From assembly GCA_965220935.1 (NCBI GenBank), contig OZ244857.1, positions 2,418,001 through 2,482,000 on the forward strand: a stretch of DNA of 64,000 nucleotides, written 5' to 3'. Within the stretch, counting starts at the first letter, position 1, and each line of letters starts with the position of its first letter. Origin of the DNA: Bin80 sp965220935 (lineage in GTDB: Bacteria; Bacteroidota; Rhodothermia; Rhodothermales; Bin80). The notes below the pieces were generated by a model. That model was not told the DNA's origin and made no database searches. It was given only the letters and a program-made list of their open reading frames with translations. Of the stretch, positions 1 to 10,091 are shown piece after piece. The position numbers were made by a program, and so were the translations under genes.

Positions 1-882
1 CAGATCTTGTGACCAGCCACCACTTCCAGAAAGTACATGATGGGGCGACATCTGAAATCCAAACCTGCCTGCAATCGTTCCCGATTTGACTCCTGCAAGC
101 TGTTGCTCACCACTCCCATTCAAGTAATTTTTCCCTCTGTCATAGAGTCCTACTAATGATGTGCTAACCTGAGACCAGTCATGATGAAGCATTAACCCAG
201 ATCTCAATCCCCCGATTTGAGAATCGTAGTCAACAATTGCTTCTGTTGACAAATGCTTCAACGTAGAAAAATGGGTTGATGCCTTCAAACCTAAGTTTAG
301 GTGATAGGGATCAGGAACAAATTCTACATTTTCAAGATCCGCAAAGACAAAAATCGGACTGCCATAATCAATTAGTCGATGGTCATCATAATAGAGGGAT
401 CTAGGCTTCAATGGAACATCCATCAAGGAGTATTCTAGAGTAATTGCATCAACTCTTCGAGGGATCAGGTACCTGAACATTAGCCTGGATAACCCACTTT
501 CTCGCCCCAAGTACACAGATTGATCTGGAAGCTCTTGAGTCATAGAGCGTAATGTGATAACAAGATCTAGGTCGTTTTGAAGATCTAAGGATCCTTGATG
601 AACCACATACCCATCCGCAGAGACCATCAGCCGATAGAACCCAGAAATAATGAATGGAAACTCAAAAGCGCCATCAGAGTCTGATAGCGTCCCATACAGT
701 GTGCCCTCAAGGATGACGACTGCACCTGCAATAGGCCTCATCAATTCTGAATCAATCACCGCTCCTGTTAACTTAAAGCCAGACTGCTGAGCCTCCACAT
801 GTGTGGTACTTATCCCAATCAAGAGACACAATGTAACTAAACCACAGAATCTTCTACATATTTGATGATCATGAGACGCCAT
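1..882 (-). CDS. TonB-dependent receptor-like outer-membrane protein, N-terminal part (runs off window)
   Basis: An open frame of 294 codons starts at an ATG (complement of 880-882) and runs off the window edge. The N-terminus has a signal peptide (hydrophobic LVTLCLLIGI stretch, likely cleavage after HVEA). Next comes a carboxypeptidase-regulatory-like (CarboxypepD_reg) beta domain (FKLTGAVIDSELMRPIAGA, GTLSDSDGAFEF). The following residues look like the beginning of a plug/barrel. This order is typical of Bacteroidota TonB-dependent receptors. The gene starts 43 bp after the stop of the TroA-like metal-binding lipoprotein on the same strand, so it may be the outer-membrane partner of that importer. 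The barrel is outside the window, so the substrate is inferred from context only. Confidence 0.7.
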   Translation of the reverse strand, partial: MASHDHQICRRFCGLVTLCLLIGISTTHVEAQQSGFKLTGAVIDSELMRPIAGAVVILEGTLYGTLSDSDGAFEFPFIISGFYRLMVSADGYVVHQGSLDLQNDLDLVITLRSMTQELPDQSVYLGRESGLSRLMFRYLIPRRVDAITLEYSLMDVPLKPRSLYYDDHRLIDYGSPIFVFADLENVEFVPDPYHLNLGLKASTHFSTLKHLSTEAIVDYDSQIGGLRSGLMLHHDWSQVSTSLVGLYDRGKNYLNGSGEQQLAGVKSGTIAGRFGFQMSPHHVLSGSGGWSQDL

Positions 883-925
883 TGAACTGAAAAATCAAAT
901 CTCTATAGCCGCGCCGCTTAGCGAT

Positions 926-1879
926 CTACTTGAACATTAATTGATTCTCTATCGTCAGTGCCTCCATAATTGTGTCAATGTTATGGCGCATCATGTCTAT
1001 GTAATTCGCCGCGGGTGTTGAGGGTCCCCCAAGGGCATCCCCGTAAAGAGTTCCACCAATCCTAACATTTAACCCCTTTGACCTGACCGCCTGTCGAACA
1101 GCCTCAATGCCACGTGGTGATACCGAAGATTCAATAAACATTGCTGGAATCCTGCGCTCTGTCACCATTGTAGCAAGATCCTGAACATCTTTGGCTCCAA
1201 CCTCCAATGCAGTCGATATTCCCTGTAACCCGTGGACTTCAAATCCATACGCTTGGCCAAAATATCCAAATGCATCATGTGAGGTGATCAGAACGCGCTT
1301 CTGTTGAGGAATTTCAGAAGCCCTCCAATGGACATATTCATTGATCTCAATCAATTCGGTTTCATATTGTGATGCTTGCTTCAAAAACAAATCTGCGCGC
1401 GTGGAATCAACAGTGCTCAATGCATCGGCTAAAGTAAATCCAGCCTGGGCCCACAACCCTACATCAAACCAGATGTGGGGGTCATAATTCCCCTGAAAAA
1501 ACTCGGATGAAATCAGCAGACTGTCGTGAATATTCAGCTCCGCAATCGCCACTGTCAATGCCCCACGCTCGTTCATTGACTCAAACAAGTCTGTCATTTT
1601 TCCCTCCAAATGAAGCCCGTTGTAGACGACAATATCAGCATGACTCATTTTGGACACATCCCGAGCACTCGCTTTGTAGAGATGTGGATCAACGCCTGGC
1701 CCCATTAATGATTCCACTTCAACCTCATCGCCCCCTATTCTCAGAGCTAAATCTGCAACGATACTCGTCGTTGCTGTGACCCTGATTGGACGATCATAAA
1801 TTGGCGTGTCCAAATGATCCGATGATGAACATGATGTGAGCAGAACGGCTGCAACAATACATCTAAGAAATAAACGCAT
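926..1879 (-). CDS. troA: TroA-like metal (Zn/Mn) ABC transporter substrate-binding lipoprotein
   Basis: 317 residues with a lipoprotein signal (VLLTSC lipobox), so it should be anchored in the periplasm. It follows the cluster A-I metal-binding family end to end: TTSIVADLA near the start, GPGVDPHLYKAS (first His), DPHIWFD (second His), SHDAFGYFGQAYG (third His), AMFIESSVSPRG and GDALGGPS (Asp). Three His plus one Asp is the TroA-type ligand set, and the His-rich loop of ZnuA is absent, so Mn/Zn uptake is more likely than dedicated Zn scavenging. No permease or ATPase gene is visible; a receptor-like gene follows 43 bp downstream. A DtxR-type palindrome lies 10 bp upstream of the start codon, which suggests metal-dependent repression. 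Confidence 0.88.
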   Translation of the reverse strand: MRLFLRCIVAAVLLTSCSSSDHLDTPIYDRPIRVTATTSIVADLALRIGGDEVEVESLMGPGVDPHLYKASARDVSKMSHADIVVYNGLHLEGKMTDLFESMNERGALTVAIAELNIHDSLLISSEFFQGNYDPHIWFDVGLWAQAGFTLADALSTVDSTRADLFLKQASQYETELIEINEYVHWRASEIPQQKRVLITSHDAFGYFGQAYGFEVHGLQGISTALEVGAKDVQDLATMVTERRIPAMFIESSVSPRGIEAVRQAVRSKGLNVRIGGTLYGDALGGPSTPAANYIDMMRHNIDTIMEALTIENQLMFK

Positions 1880-1888
1880 TTAATGAAA

Positions 1889-1904
1889 TTTAGGCTTGCC
1901 TAAA
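1889..1904. promoter_or_regulatory. DtxR/MntR/TroR-type operator palindrome upstream of the metal-binding lipoprotein
   Basis: TTTAGGCTTGCCTAAA is a perfect inverted repeat with 7-bp arms and a 2-bp centre. It ends 10 bp upstream of the lipoprotein start codon. The TTAGG...CCTAA arms match the general form of boxes bound by DtxR-family metalloregulators (DtxR, IdeR, MntR, TroR). The regulator gene is not in the window; the assignment rests on sequence form and location. Confidence 0.6.
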
Positions 1905-2096
1905 ACTGAATTATGACTAAAGAGTTCGTCAGGTTAGTCGTGGTAGAGTTAAGATCCAATCCTGACCGAACCCCTGAGGATATTAATGTTTAATGAACGC
2001 TTTGAAGTATTCTTATACTCGCTGAATAAACCCACTGCGTATGGATTCGAATCATTGAATCTAGTGCTTCTAATGATTCAGACATTGATAGTGTGG

Positions 2097-3209
2097 TTAG
2101 CGTTGATCCCACTCAGAATTATGGAGATCCAGTGCTGAACGGGAGATTAGATCCATGCGTTGCTGCCCACTCTCTGAGAGGAAAAAATTATCTCCAGAAC
2201 CCCGAACTAGCCCATTGGTGAGGTAGTGATACGGGATGGGTGAACGTTCAAGCATCTTTAATTTCGGAGCACGAACAATCTCGTCCATTGGTTCAAATTT
2301 CAGTGGTAATCCTGAGCTGGCAAACGTGATTTTCCAAGAGGTTCCCAGTTCAATTGGAGGCCCATATTCAGGAAGCCAGTCATGTAATTGCTCACACATC
2401 CATGGATATCTCCACAGTATGTCTGGAAGCATGGGGCCGGCGGGAACCATAACTTCAAAAGCGCCGGTCTCTTGCGCGATGAACTCTGGTAGGGTTAGAT
2501 CTGGATTTTCACGCAGTTCATGATATAAGCGCTCAATATCAATTCCAACAAGGTTTAGCCCATTGTAGAGTTGATGGTAATTGGGAACGACATGTTTTTT
2601 ATGATCATCGTACCAGTGATTGAAGGCCTCGCTAAGCATCATATTCAGCTCTAAGTGCAAATGTGCACGATCACGATTAATGCCCCTACCAGTATACCCC
2701 ATCCTCCCAATAACATCGCCCTGGCGAATCGTTTCACCGATGTCTACGGAGATACTACCGAGATGAGCATACAGACTGTATATCGGCGACCGTCCCCACC
2801 AGTGCTCAACCACAATATAAAGCCCATAATTAGAGCGGCTTGGATGACGACTCACATAGACCACTTCACCATCAGAAATTGCCATGATCTGATCTAATGG
2901 ATCGCCCCTGCGGTCGCGACGTAACGGACGGACATCAATTCCCTCATGAAATCGGCTATAAACCATTCCGTGTCTGGTATGACGAACATCTCGAACGAAG
3001 CCATATTGACCTGCCGTCCAGCCAGGCTGTACGTTGCGCTTAGGCCGACGATAGGTTCCCATGAAAAAATCTGCCCCCCCTCCTTTGAACAAGGCATCGT
3101 TTGCAGTTGGTAGTATTATTGACAGGTGTGAGTCATCATCCTGCGCCAAAACATGGCAACTCGTCAGAATCACAGCAACGGCGCTTGCGATAGCAGTCGT
3201 GACTTTCAT
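2097..3209 (-). CDS. M23 (LytM-type) metallopeptidase, exported
   Basis: 370 residues with an N-terminal signal (hydrophobic run then VLA-QDD). The peptidase core holds the M23 zinc site: HEGIDVRP supplies the H-x3-D pair, and YAHLG and HLHLE supply the later HxH pair. M23 enzymes cut peptidoglycan cross-bridges or act as cell-wall scaffolds. The C-terminal ~170 residues after HLHLELN match no domain I recognise. It is the last gene of the run porD-like, DUF411, def, M23 on this strand, 61 bp after def. Confidence 0.85.
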   Translation of the reverse strand: MKVTTAIASAVAVILTSCHVLAQDDDSHLSIILPTANDALFKGGGADFFMGTYRRPKRNVQPGWTAGQYGFVRDVRHTRHGMVYSRFHEGIDVRPLRRDRRGDPLDQIMAISDGEVVYVSRHPSRSNYGLYIVVEHWWGRSPIYSLYAHLGSISVDIGETIRQGDVIGRMGYTGRGINRDRAHLHLELNMMLSEAFNHWYDDHKKHVVPNYHQLYNGLNLVGIDIERLYHELRENPDLTLPEFIAQETGAFEVMVPAGPMLPDILWRYPWMCEQLHDWLPEYGPPIELGTSWKITFASSGLPLKFEPMDEIVRAPKLKMLERSPIPYHYLTNGLVRGSGDNFFLSESGQQRMDLISRSALDLHNSEWDQR

Positions 3210-3270
3210 CTAAACTATTTTAGACGAGATTACTCACTAAATCTACTATGATCAGAGAACCCATAAATCA

Positions 3271-3840
3271 TTATACCGACAATACTGGATAATTTGCATC
3301 TACATTGTTGCGGGCAATCTCCGAGAGTCGACGCTTGAGGAGAGTTCTCCGAAGCGGGCTGATCAAATCAATAAACAGTGTACCCTCAAGATGATCATAT
3401 TCGTGCTGTATGACGCGCGCAAGAATTCCATCAAAGGTCATGACATGATGATTTGATCTTTCATCTTGAAATTGCATCTGTACAGAGGCGGGACGCTGCA
3501 CCGGTTCCCTAATGTCTGGAATTGAGAGGCATCCCTCTTCAAACTCATCATTCTCATAGGACTCCCAAGTGATCTCTGGGTTAATGAAAATCATTGGCTG
3601 CTCTGGAAATGTCTCCCGCTGATCATCTGGAAATTCTTCTAGTAAAGGGGTAATATCAACCATAAATAGGCGCAAAGATCGCCCGACTTGTGGGGCAGCA
3701 AGACCAATTCCTTCCGCATTTTTCATGGTCGTCATCATGTCCTGAATCAATTGATGTATTTGATGATCAACCGATTTAATCCGTTCAGTCTTCCGACGAA
3801 GAACTGGATGCCCGATCAGGTGAATTGGAAGAATGGGCAT
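3271..3840 (-). CDS. def: Peptide deformylase
   Basis: 189 residues, normal length for the family. All three signature motifs are present in order: GIGLAAPQVG (motif 1), EGCLSIP (motif 2, metal-binding Cys) and QHEYDHLEG (motif 3, two metal-binding His and the catalytic Glu). The enzyme removes the N-formyl group from nascent proteins in the cytoplasm and is essential in most bacteria. The start codon overlaps the upstream DUF411 gene by one base, indicating translational coupling in an operon. Confidence 0.97.
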   Translation of the reverse strand: MPILPIHLIGHPVLRRKTERIKSVDHQIHQLIQDMMTTMKNAEGIGLAAPQVGRSLRLFMVDITPLLEEFPDDQRETFPEQPMIFINPEITWESYENDEFEEGCLSIPDIREPVQRPASVQMQFQDERSNHHVMTFDGILARVIQHEYDHLEGTLFIDLISPLRRTLLKRRLSEIARNNVDANYPVLSV

Positions 3841-4316
3841 TACTGAATGAGTTCAATATGCGCGTAAACGCCCGTTGTATCATTGACATCAAAGGTGACA
3901 ACATCGTACGATTCTGGGCTTGGGCCTTCCATGCCAGGTGATCCGATGGGCATTCCAGATACGGAGATCCCTAATACATCGGGCTTTTCTTCAAGAAGTC
4001 TTTGAACATGAACGGCTGGAACATGCCCTTCTATCACATATCCATCAATAACCGCTGTATGACATGAGTGCACGCTTCGCGGAACACCAAATTGAGCTTT
4101 GAGAGTGCGCATATCTCGCATATTTCTGGATTCCACTTGAAACCCAGCCTCCTGCATGTGCTCCACCCACTTGATACAGCATCCACAGGTGGCAGACTTA
4201 TAGACGATCATCTCGGGGAGTGCATCCCGTTGACCTGGACTAAGAGCAAATCCCAGTGTAATCACTGCCCCTAATCCTACAGCTCCAATCAGGATAAATT
4301 TGATTCGTTTTACCAT
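3840..4316 (-). CDS. DUF411 family (probable metal-binding, membrane-anchored) protein
   Basis: 158 residues. An N-terminal hydrophobic segment (about residues 5-27) acts as a signal or anchor. The DUF411 core has a thioredoxin-like start, VYKSATCGCCIKWVEHM, with a CxCC cluster. It also has the family hallmarks GVPRSVHSCHTAVIDGYVIEGHVP and GISVSGMPIGSPGME. DUF411 proteins are often found with copper resistance genes and are thought to bind metals; the exact role is unknown. The gene lies 2 bp after the porD-like gene and overlaps def by one base. Confidence 0.9.
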   Translation of the reverse strand: MVKRIKFILIGAVGLGAVITLGFALSPGQRDALPEMIVYKSATCGCCIKWVEHMQEAGFQVESRNMRDMRTLKAQFGVPRSVHSCHTAVIDGYVIEGHVPAVHVQRLLEEKPDVLGISVSGMPIGSPGMEGPSPESYDVVTFDVNDTTGVYAHIELIQ

Positions 4317-4318
4317 GG

Positions 4319-5203
4319 CTATTCAATTAATGCATCATAGGTTGATAGTCGGGAAGGATCCGCATCAGAAAGAAGATCATACGCTCGAGAGCGCTGCTGT
4401 GAATCCTCAAAGATTCCAACTATCTCAAGATTTTTTGTTCCAAAAAAAATGTCAAAAACATACTGCCTAGACTGATCCTCATAGAGTTCATACATCGTTT
4501 GTAAAATCTCTAACACTTTGAGCCTAGCAGCGTCCTGATCCGTCGTAAATAAATCTAGCGCCTCAATATGATACTGAAAATAAACCTGACGCAATGGACG
4601 CATCCGCGGACTGGTCATCTGATCTACGATACTTGAGCGTCCGCTCACGTTAATTGTACTCCAGCCCGTTGCGTTACTGCTAACGCCTAGCTGTTGGATA
4701 CGCTTCGCCGTCTGAAAGTGCTCTTCTCCACCAAATTCGCTGAATGAATCATAGTCGTAGCCAAGCATCAAATAGGCATAATAATCCAATACAGTCGTTA
4801 AGGCATCAAATCGTTCTATCTCAAAGATTAGGGGAGTCCCTTGGGAATAACTAAAATTCCATTCAGAGTCATTGATTTGTAATAAGGGGGTTTTTGCCAT
4901 TGTCCCATAAATAGGTCGCGTACTATTCAAAATCAGTTGCGCTCTAAAAGATGTCAACGTAATGCTCTCCTGAAAAATGACCTGCAACGAACATTCAATT
5001 AACTCATGGGGCTCAAATCGATCCTCCGTCCAATTATTGTTATTGAAATAATCTTCAATCTCCTCTTTGAGATCATCCAGAAATGTAAAGTTAGATCCCT
5101 CCAACTGTCGGTAATTGATTTGAGCCGTGCATCGAAATTCACGGGCTGTTGCAACAGAGACAAACCCTGCCAAAATGGTCATCAGTAGTAATAATCTACG
5201 CAT
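4319..5203 (-). CDS. porD: DUF4835 family protein, PorD-like type IX secretion component
   Basis: 294 residues with a Sec signal peptide (LLLLMTILAGFVSVATA, cleavage before REF). The body has the DUF4835 pattern: an N-terminal part dense in beta strands, a central YYAYLMLGYDYDSFSEFGG segment, and a helical second half with GWSTI and PRMRPLRQVYFQYHIEALDLF. Known members are periplasmic or outer-membrane proteins of Bacteroidota annotated as PorD, linked to type IX secretion. This fits the T9SS-type tail on the surface protein at 54.8-60.3 kb. It is the first gene of the run leading to def and M23. The family call is secure; the secretion role is inferred. Confidence 0.82.
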   Translation of the reverse strand: MRRLLLLMTILAGFVSVATAREFRCTAQINYRQLEGSNFTFLDDLKEEIEDYFNNNNWTEDRFEPHELIECSLQVIFQESITLTSFRAQLILNSTRPIYGTMAKTPLLQINDSEWNFSYSQGTPLIFEIERFDALTTVLDYYAYLMLGYDYDSFSEFGGEEHFQTAKRIQQLGVSSNATGWSTINVSGRSSIVDQMTSPRMRPLRQVYFQYHIEALDLFTTDQDAARLKVLEILQTMYELYEDQSRQYVFDIFFGTKNLEIVGIFEDSQQRSRAYDLLSDADPSRLSTYDALIE

Positions 5204-5369
5204 CCCTATGTAAATCAGTGAGTGGCGTCTATTGTCAAGAATCTCATGAACCTGAATCCGTTTATGATGACATTCGATTTCTCTGATGACTGAATGATCT
5301 TAATAATGGTAACTTATTCTGCTAAACTAAGGCATTCGGCCGGCTAATTCCAGTAAATTCGCTGATTGC

Positions 5370-6397
5370 TTACTCCTTAGAATTTCTACAGCAACGGCTT
5401 GCGACCTTGCTATCTCCTGTTGATCCACTACGTGGCTTAAAAGGCACATTTAAGTCCATTAAGCGGTTCATTACACACGCATGCAAGACTTTCCCTGATA
5501 ACATGATCTGATCCCCACCATGCTTGATCTCTTTGGGATCTCCATAGACAATCCCGACACCAGAACGTATAAACAATGTGGCGTGTTGCCATTGACGATG
5601 TCCCTTGATGTTAGCCGAGCATGTTTTCGTGAAGGTTCCTATGCAAGATAATTTCTTGTCATTAGACACCACCTTGGGGCTGTCCACCATACAACCACGC
5701 TGATTTATGAATAGCACACACAAAACTTCCATAGCTCTTCCAACAATAAATCGGTTCTCTGGAATCGTGGTGTTGTATACACAATCAATTCTCTTGATGC
5801 TCGTTCAAACTCCCTACATGTTTCCGCTGAACTATCATTTCTTAATCTTTCAAACGCTCTGCGTTTAGCGTTGCTCATTTTCTTGCGTTTACCCAGAAAT
5901 GCCTCGTCTATCTCCCACATAACTGGATAGAACCTTCATCTCGGATTCACACGCATAAAGGATACGGTGTTCCATATAACAAGTACTTTTCTGCGTTACC
6001 CCCAAATGCATTGCAAACTGAATACTGGAAAAACCTTGAGCGGCCATAGTCATCATGTGGATTGCCAGTAACCATTTTTGTAAAGAGACTCGCGACTTCT
6101 CCATGATCGTACCAGTGCGTACACTGAACTCTGCTTTATTATTTTGACAATCTCCACAGTTGTAGCCCATACGGATTTTGATTTTCCACACTTTTGTACT
6201 ACCACACCTGATCAATATGGTTTACCATTCCAAAGCTGTTCTGAAATATACTCACGGGCAGATTCTTCATTTGGGAAGTGATCATAAAACTCTGGGTTGC
6301 TAAGATCATCATTGATGGTAGAGTTGTTATTCCACACTGCAGACGCTAATTCTACTAAAAAGTTCCCAAAATTTAGTAGAATAAAAATCATTTCCAT
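5370..6397 (-). pseudogene. IS1595-family transposase, multiply frameshifted remnant
   Basis: Pieces of one transposase lie end to end in different frames on the minus strand. They are NEESAREYISEQLWNGKP at the N-terminus; a zinc ribbon with CGS...YNCGDC followed by FSVRTGTIMEKSRVSLQKWL; MWEIDEAFLGKRKKMSNAKR (catalytic-domain Asp region); and a badly scrambled 3' third ending at 5370. This order is that of IS1595-type (ISXO2-like) transposases. At least three frame changes and internal stops make it nonfunctional. I could not find convincing terminal inverted repeats, so the element limits are unknown. Confidence 0.8.
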
Positions 6398-6606
6398 CCG
6401 TGAATTGCTTTAACCTATCTGCAAACTTTATGTGCCTATGTTCAGGTGCTTTCGTCAGAGGATTTAGATTCAGACCTGCATAATTCAACGATAGTAGCGA
6501 TTGATTCGTGTATTGTCCGAGATTCAGCCTTATAACAGCGCCCAGACGAAACCGATTAAAATCCTCTATCACTAGTGATATCCGTCTTCTACGAAACAAC
6601 AACCAT

Positions 6607-7905
6607 CTACAACAACCAAGGCTCCCGCATTGGTCTTGTGAGCAGGTTGTTAGCCTCCTCATCATTGAATCTTTCCTTGACCGAATCAAATTCAAGAGTT
6701 CGTTCAAGGCGAAGACAAATTTCGCTTGTTAGACATGCCATAGATGAGCTATGTCCAATCTCTACATCACATATTGGTAGACTGTGTGTCTTAACACAGT
6801 TCAAAAAATCTCTCCGATGGTCATCGCTATGATACAATCGTGTGTCACTGGGTTTCATTTCTAATGTCAACAGTTTCTGATCTGAGGCCCAGATATCACC
6901 GCGGCTGACACCAACCCACCCATCTGTACCAATGAACTGGATCATCCCATCGTGCGGCCCCACTTTTTTGATAATAGGCGGATGATCAGCATATATTAAT
7001 GTGAGTTCATCTTCGTCAGCATCTGAACTGTGGACGATCTTGTCTGGGGCCATCCGATCCAGTCCAAGCCCCCAAAGAGAAATATCAAAATTGTGGGCAC
7101 CCCAGTCGGCCACATGACCCGCCGAGTAGGGCCTCCATGCGCGCCAAGCTTCAGCTTCGGTATTATACCCACCGCTGACCCGCTCATGATGATACGGTGC
7201 TGATGGCGCATTACCCAACCACAAATCATAGAGAAATCCATCAGGAACTGATTCAACCGTTGTATGAGGAAATGGACGAGAAGCGCCACCTACCTGGGCA
7301 TAGACCTTTTGAATTTCACCGATATAGCCATTTCGGACCAATTCACATGCATGGCGAAAACGTTGATCCGAGCGCTGTTGGCTCCCTGTCTGAAAGATGA
7401 CATCATATTGTCGCACGGCGTTGACCATTAATCTACCTTCGTGGATCGTTCGAGACAACGGCTTTTCACTGTACATATCTTTCCCAGCTTTTGCAGCGGC
7501 AACCGCCATGTATCCATGCCAATGATCGGGCAGTGCTAAACAGACAGCATCTATATCTTCCCGTTCAAGAACCTGCCAAAAAAATTCATATCCATCACAG
7601 CCCTTGTAGTCGGCCACTTGGCTGTAAGTGGACTCAACAAATTGCCGAGCGGGTTCACGCCCTTTGAGCCCACTTCCTGCATAGTTATTTCCTGCAGAGT
7701 TCACATCACACACCGCTAAAACCTGAACGTCAGGCTTTGCAATAAACCCCTCCAGATTATACATTCCCATACTACCCATTCCAATAAATCCCATGGTGAC
7801 ACGTTCACTAGGAGCAGGACGAGAGCCGCGTCCGAGTGCAGATGCTGGTATAATGAAGGGTAGTGCAGTACCAACAGTTTTCAAAAAGTTACGACGACTG
7901 ACCAT
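6607..7905 (-). CDS. Tat-exported Gfo/Idh/MocA family oxidoreductase
   Basis: 432 residues. The N-terminus is a twin-arginine signal (SRRNFLKTVG followed by a hydrophobic stretch), so it is exported folded with its cofactor. An NAD(P)-binding Rossmann core follows (GFIGMGSMG, AVCDVN, AVCLALPDHWHG). The family motif SEKPLSRTIHEGR carries the conserved EKP lysine, and the C-terminal part is the substrate domain ending LLTRPMREPW. Such enzymes oxidise or epimerise sugars or inositol-like compounds; the substrate cannot be read from the sequence. It faces away from the sugar cluster at 8-13.6 kb. Confidence 0.92.
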   Translation of the reverse strand: MVSRRNFLKTVGTALPFIIPASALGRGSRPAPSERVTMGFIGMGSMGMYNLEGFIAKPDVQVLAVCDVNSAGNNYAGSGLKGREPARQFVESTYSQVADYKGCDGYEFFWQVLEREDIDAVCLALPDHWHGYMAVAAAKAGKDMYSEKPLSRTIHEGRLMVNAVRQYDVIFQTGSQQRSDQRFRHACELVRNGYIGEIQKVYAQVGGASRPFPHTTVESVPDGFLYDLWLGNAPSAPYHHERVSGGYNTEAEAWRAWRPYSAGHVADWGAHNFDISLWGLGLDRMAPDKIVHSSDADEDELTLIYADHPPIIKKVGPHDGMIQFIGTDGWVGVSRGDIWASDQKLLTLEMKPSDTRLYHSDDHRRDFLNCVKTHSLPICDVEIGHSSSMACLTSEICLRLERTLEFDSVKERFNDEEANNLLTRPMREPWLL

Positions 7906-8711
7906 TTCATTGTGGCGTTTGATTACAAGGTTCTCTAATCTATTAAATATTTTTTAAATTACAAGTCAATGAGTCGTTTTCTATGTACCTTTTGAGATGA
8001 TCACAATGAACAACGTATCCATATTTAACCATTGACCACATGCCTAACCATTGGACTGGAATCGGTAATCCATATAATCGAACAGAAGTTTTAGAGAGAC
8101 TACACGTAACCTTAGATCGCTCTGAACCCATCATTGTTGCAGGAACTGAAATCAGCGCTAAGTTTATTGAGAAAGGTGGCGCTGATCTATAATTCAGGGC
8201 GATTTCGAATGTCGGGGCATGGGTCAACGGCTATCCTCATGACATACGGAGATGCCAATACAATCGCTCTGGACATTGGGGAGTATAAAGTTCTGCCCGC
8301 AGTGAAGGAAATTCCTGTGATCTGCGGGGTTAATGCGTCCGATCCACGACGGCGAATCTGGGATCATCTCTTGAAAGTCAAAGACATGGGATTTAGTGGC
8401 ATCAATAACTTCCCAACGCATACAATCATTGATGGCCAATTTCGCCTAGCACTGGAAGAAACTGCAATGGGCGTGCTCCACGAAGTGGATAGGGTCATAT
8501 TGGCTCAAAAACATGGGATTGATTTATTTTCAATTGTATATGTCGCAACGCCTAAGGAAGCAAAGCAAATGGCCGGCGCCGACGTTATGATTGCTCACAT
8601 GGGATGCACCATTGGTGTGACTCAAGCGTCCTATACACTTGATGAAGCGGCCAGAGGAACTCAGATGATCATTGATGCTACTCGCCGGGTGCTTCAGGAA
8701 ATTATTTTTCT

Positions 8712-10091
8712 GGGCCTCCCATTTTTTAAGTGGGTGATATTTTCAGAAATGGGTAAACGAGGGTAACAAGAATAAGGTTCGGTAAGGATTTTTATAGTAG
8801 TTTAGATTTGTTTATCTATCCTTCAACTTATCAAAAAAAAAGATGGCTTTAAAAATAACGGATGTGAATCATTTGATTGGTATTGCGTCACCGTGACCGA
8901 GATTGAGCAGGAGACGAGTCGTTATGCGGCGAGGATCCGTGTAACGCTTTCGGGGGATGCGCGGAGTTAAGGTGTCCGGAGTGTGGGAAGGCGTGTCCGG
9001 GGTATGATCACCGAGAGCGACGATGGCGCCATACTAATATCTGTGATTATCGTACGGAAGTGGTCGCGAGTGTGCCGCGTGTGCAGCGTCCACAGCATGG
9101 CGTGACTACGATTTCGGTTCCTTGGGCCGATGCTCGTGTGCAATTCACGTCCAGTTTTGAGGCCTGTGTGATGGATTGGTTGCATGATGCAACCAGCATT
9201 TCAGTGATCGCGAAACGCTTAGGGGTGAGTTGGACGATGATCGCTCATATTATGGATCGTGGAATCAAGCGTGGATTGGAGCGCAAGCCAGAGAAGATCG
9301 TGCCTCATATTTGCGTAGATGAGACAGCGTCCAAGAAGGGGCACAACTATGTGACGATTGTATCGGATCGGTACGGTGTTACATGTGTCAGAGGGTCGAA
9401 CAATAGAGAGTTTATTAGAGTACTACGATAGTTGTTCACCTGAGCAAATTGCAGGGATTGAAAGTGTGAGTATGGATATGTGGCCTGCCTACATCACTGC
9501 AACAAGGATGCGTAGACCCGATGCAAGATTGCATTTGACCATTTTCATATCTCTAAATATGTTGGAACTGGGGTGGATGAGGTTCGCAGAGAGGAGAATC
9601 GTGCGTTAAAGAAACTGGGGATTCTGGATTTGGTAGGGACAAAGTATGATTGGCTTAAGAATCGGGCCAGCATGTCGGCCAAGCAAAAAAAGCGGTTTAA
9701 CCTCTTGAAAAACAGTGCACTGAAAACAGCACGCGCTTGGGCGATGAAAGAAGTGTTCCAGACGCTGTGGAAGTATAAACATCGCACTTGGGCGCTCAAA
9801 GCATGGAACCGTTGGTTAGGGTGGCTCTCACGCAGTCGTCTGGAGCCGATGAAAAAAGTGGCTAAAACCATTAGAAGTCATCTTTGGGGCATGATCAATG
9901 CGGTGGTTTTAGATGTGAGTAATGGGCCGGCTGAAAGCATCAATAGTCGCATCAAAATGATCAAAATCCGTGCGCGTGGATTCAGAAATCCTGAACGATT
10001 AAAGAATGCAATTTACTTCTATCTTGGTGGATTTGATTTGTATCCAGAAGGCACCAAAAATCGGCCAACCCACTCTTAAAACGGGAGGCCC
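8712..10091 (+). mobile_element. ISL3-family insertion sequence with 8-bp target duplication
   Basis: A 1,380-bp element. Its ends are inverted repeats beginning GGGCCTCCC: the left end reads GGGCCTCCCATTTTTTAAGT, and the reverse complement of the right end starts GGGCCTCCCGTTTTAAGAGT. It is flanked on both sides by the same octamer ATTTTTCT (8704-8711 and 10092-10099). The 8-bp duplication and the transposase type both fit ISL3. The perfect duplication suggests a fairly recent insertion, although the transposase gene has already decayed. Confidence 0.93.
8843..10079 (+). pseudogene. ISL3-family transposase, frameshifted
   Basis: Translated across frames, the segment gives the ISL3 layout: an N-terminal zinc-binding part (RCPECGKACPGYDHRERRW), CDYRTEVVASVPRVQRPQHG, VPWADARVQFT, a helix-turn-helix (ISVIAKRLGVSWTMIAHIM), the catalytic region starting CVDETASKKGHNYVTIV, then SMDMWPAYI. 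The C-terminus is FNLLKNSALKTARAW...NGPAESINSRIKMIK...ARGFRNPERLKNAIYFYLGG. Frame changes occur near 8895, 8965, 9370-9430 and 9550-9575. The conserved D, D and E positions are still recognisable, but no full-length product is possible as read. Confidence 0.85.

Noticed and set aside
1986..2138. 50-codon plus-strand frame with a hydrophobic C-terminal half and a GAGG before the ATG
   Set aside because: It overlaps the end of the M23 peptidase gene on the other strand and matches no family. It could be a chance frame or a truncated gene, so I did not list it as a gene.
8833..8841. A9 run as a possible phase-variation tract
   Set aside because: It lies upstream of an already broken ISL3 transposase, not inside or just before a surface or methylase gene.
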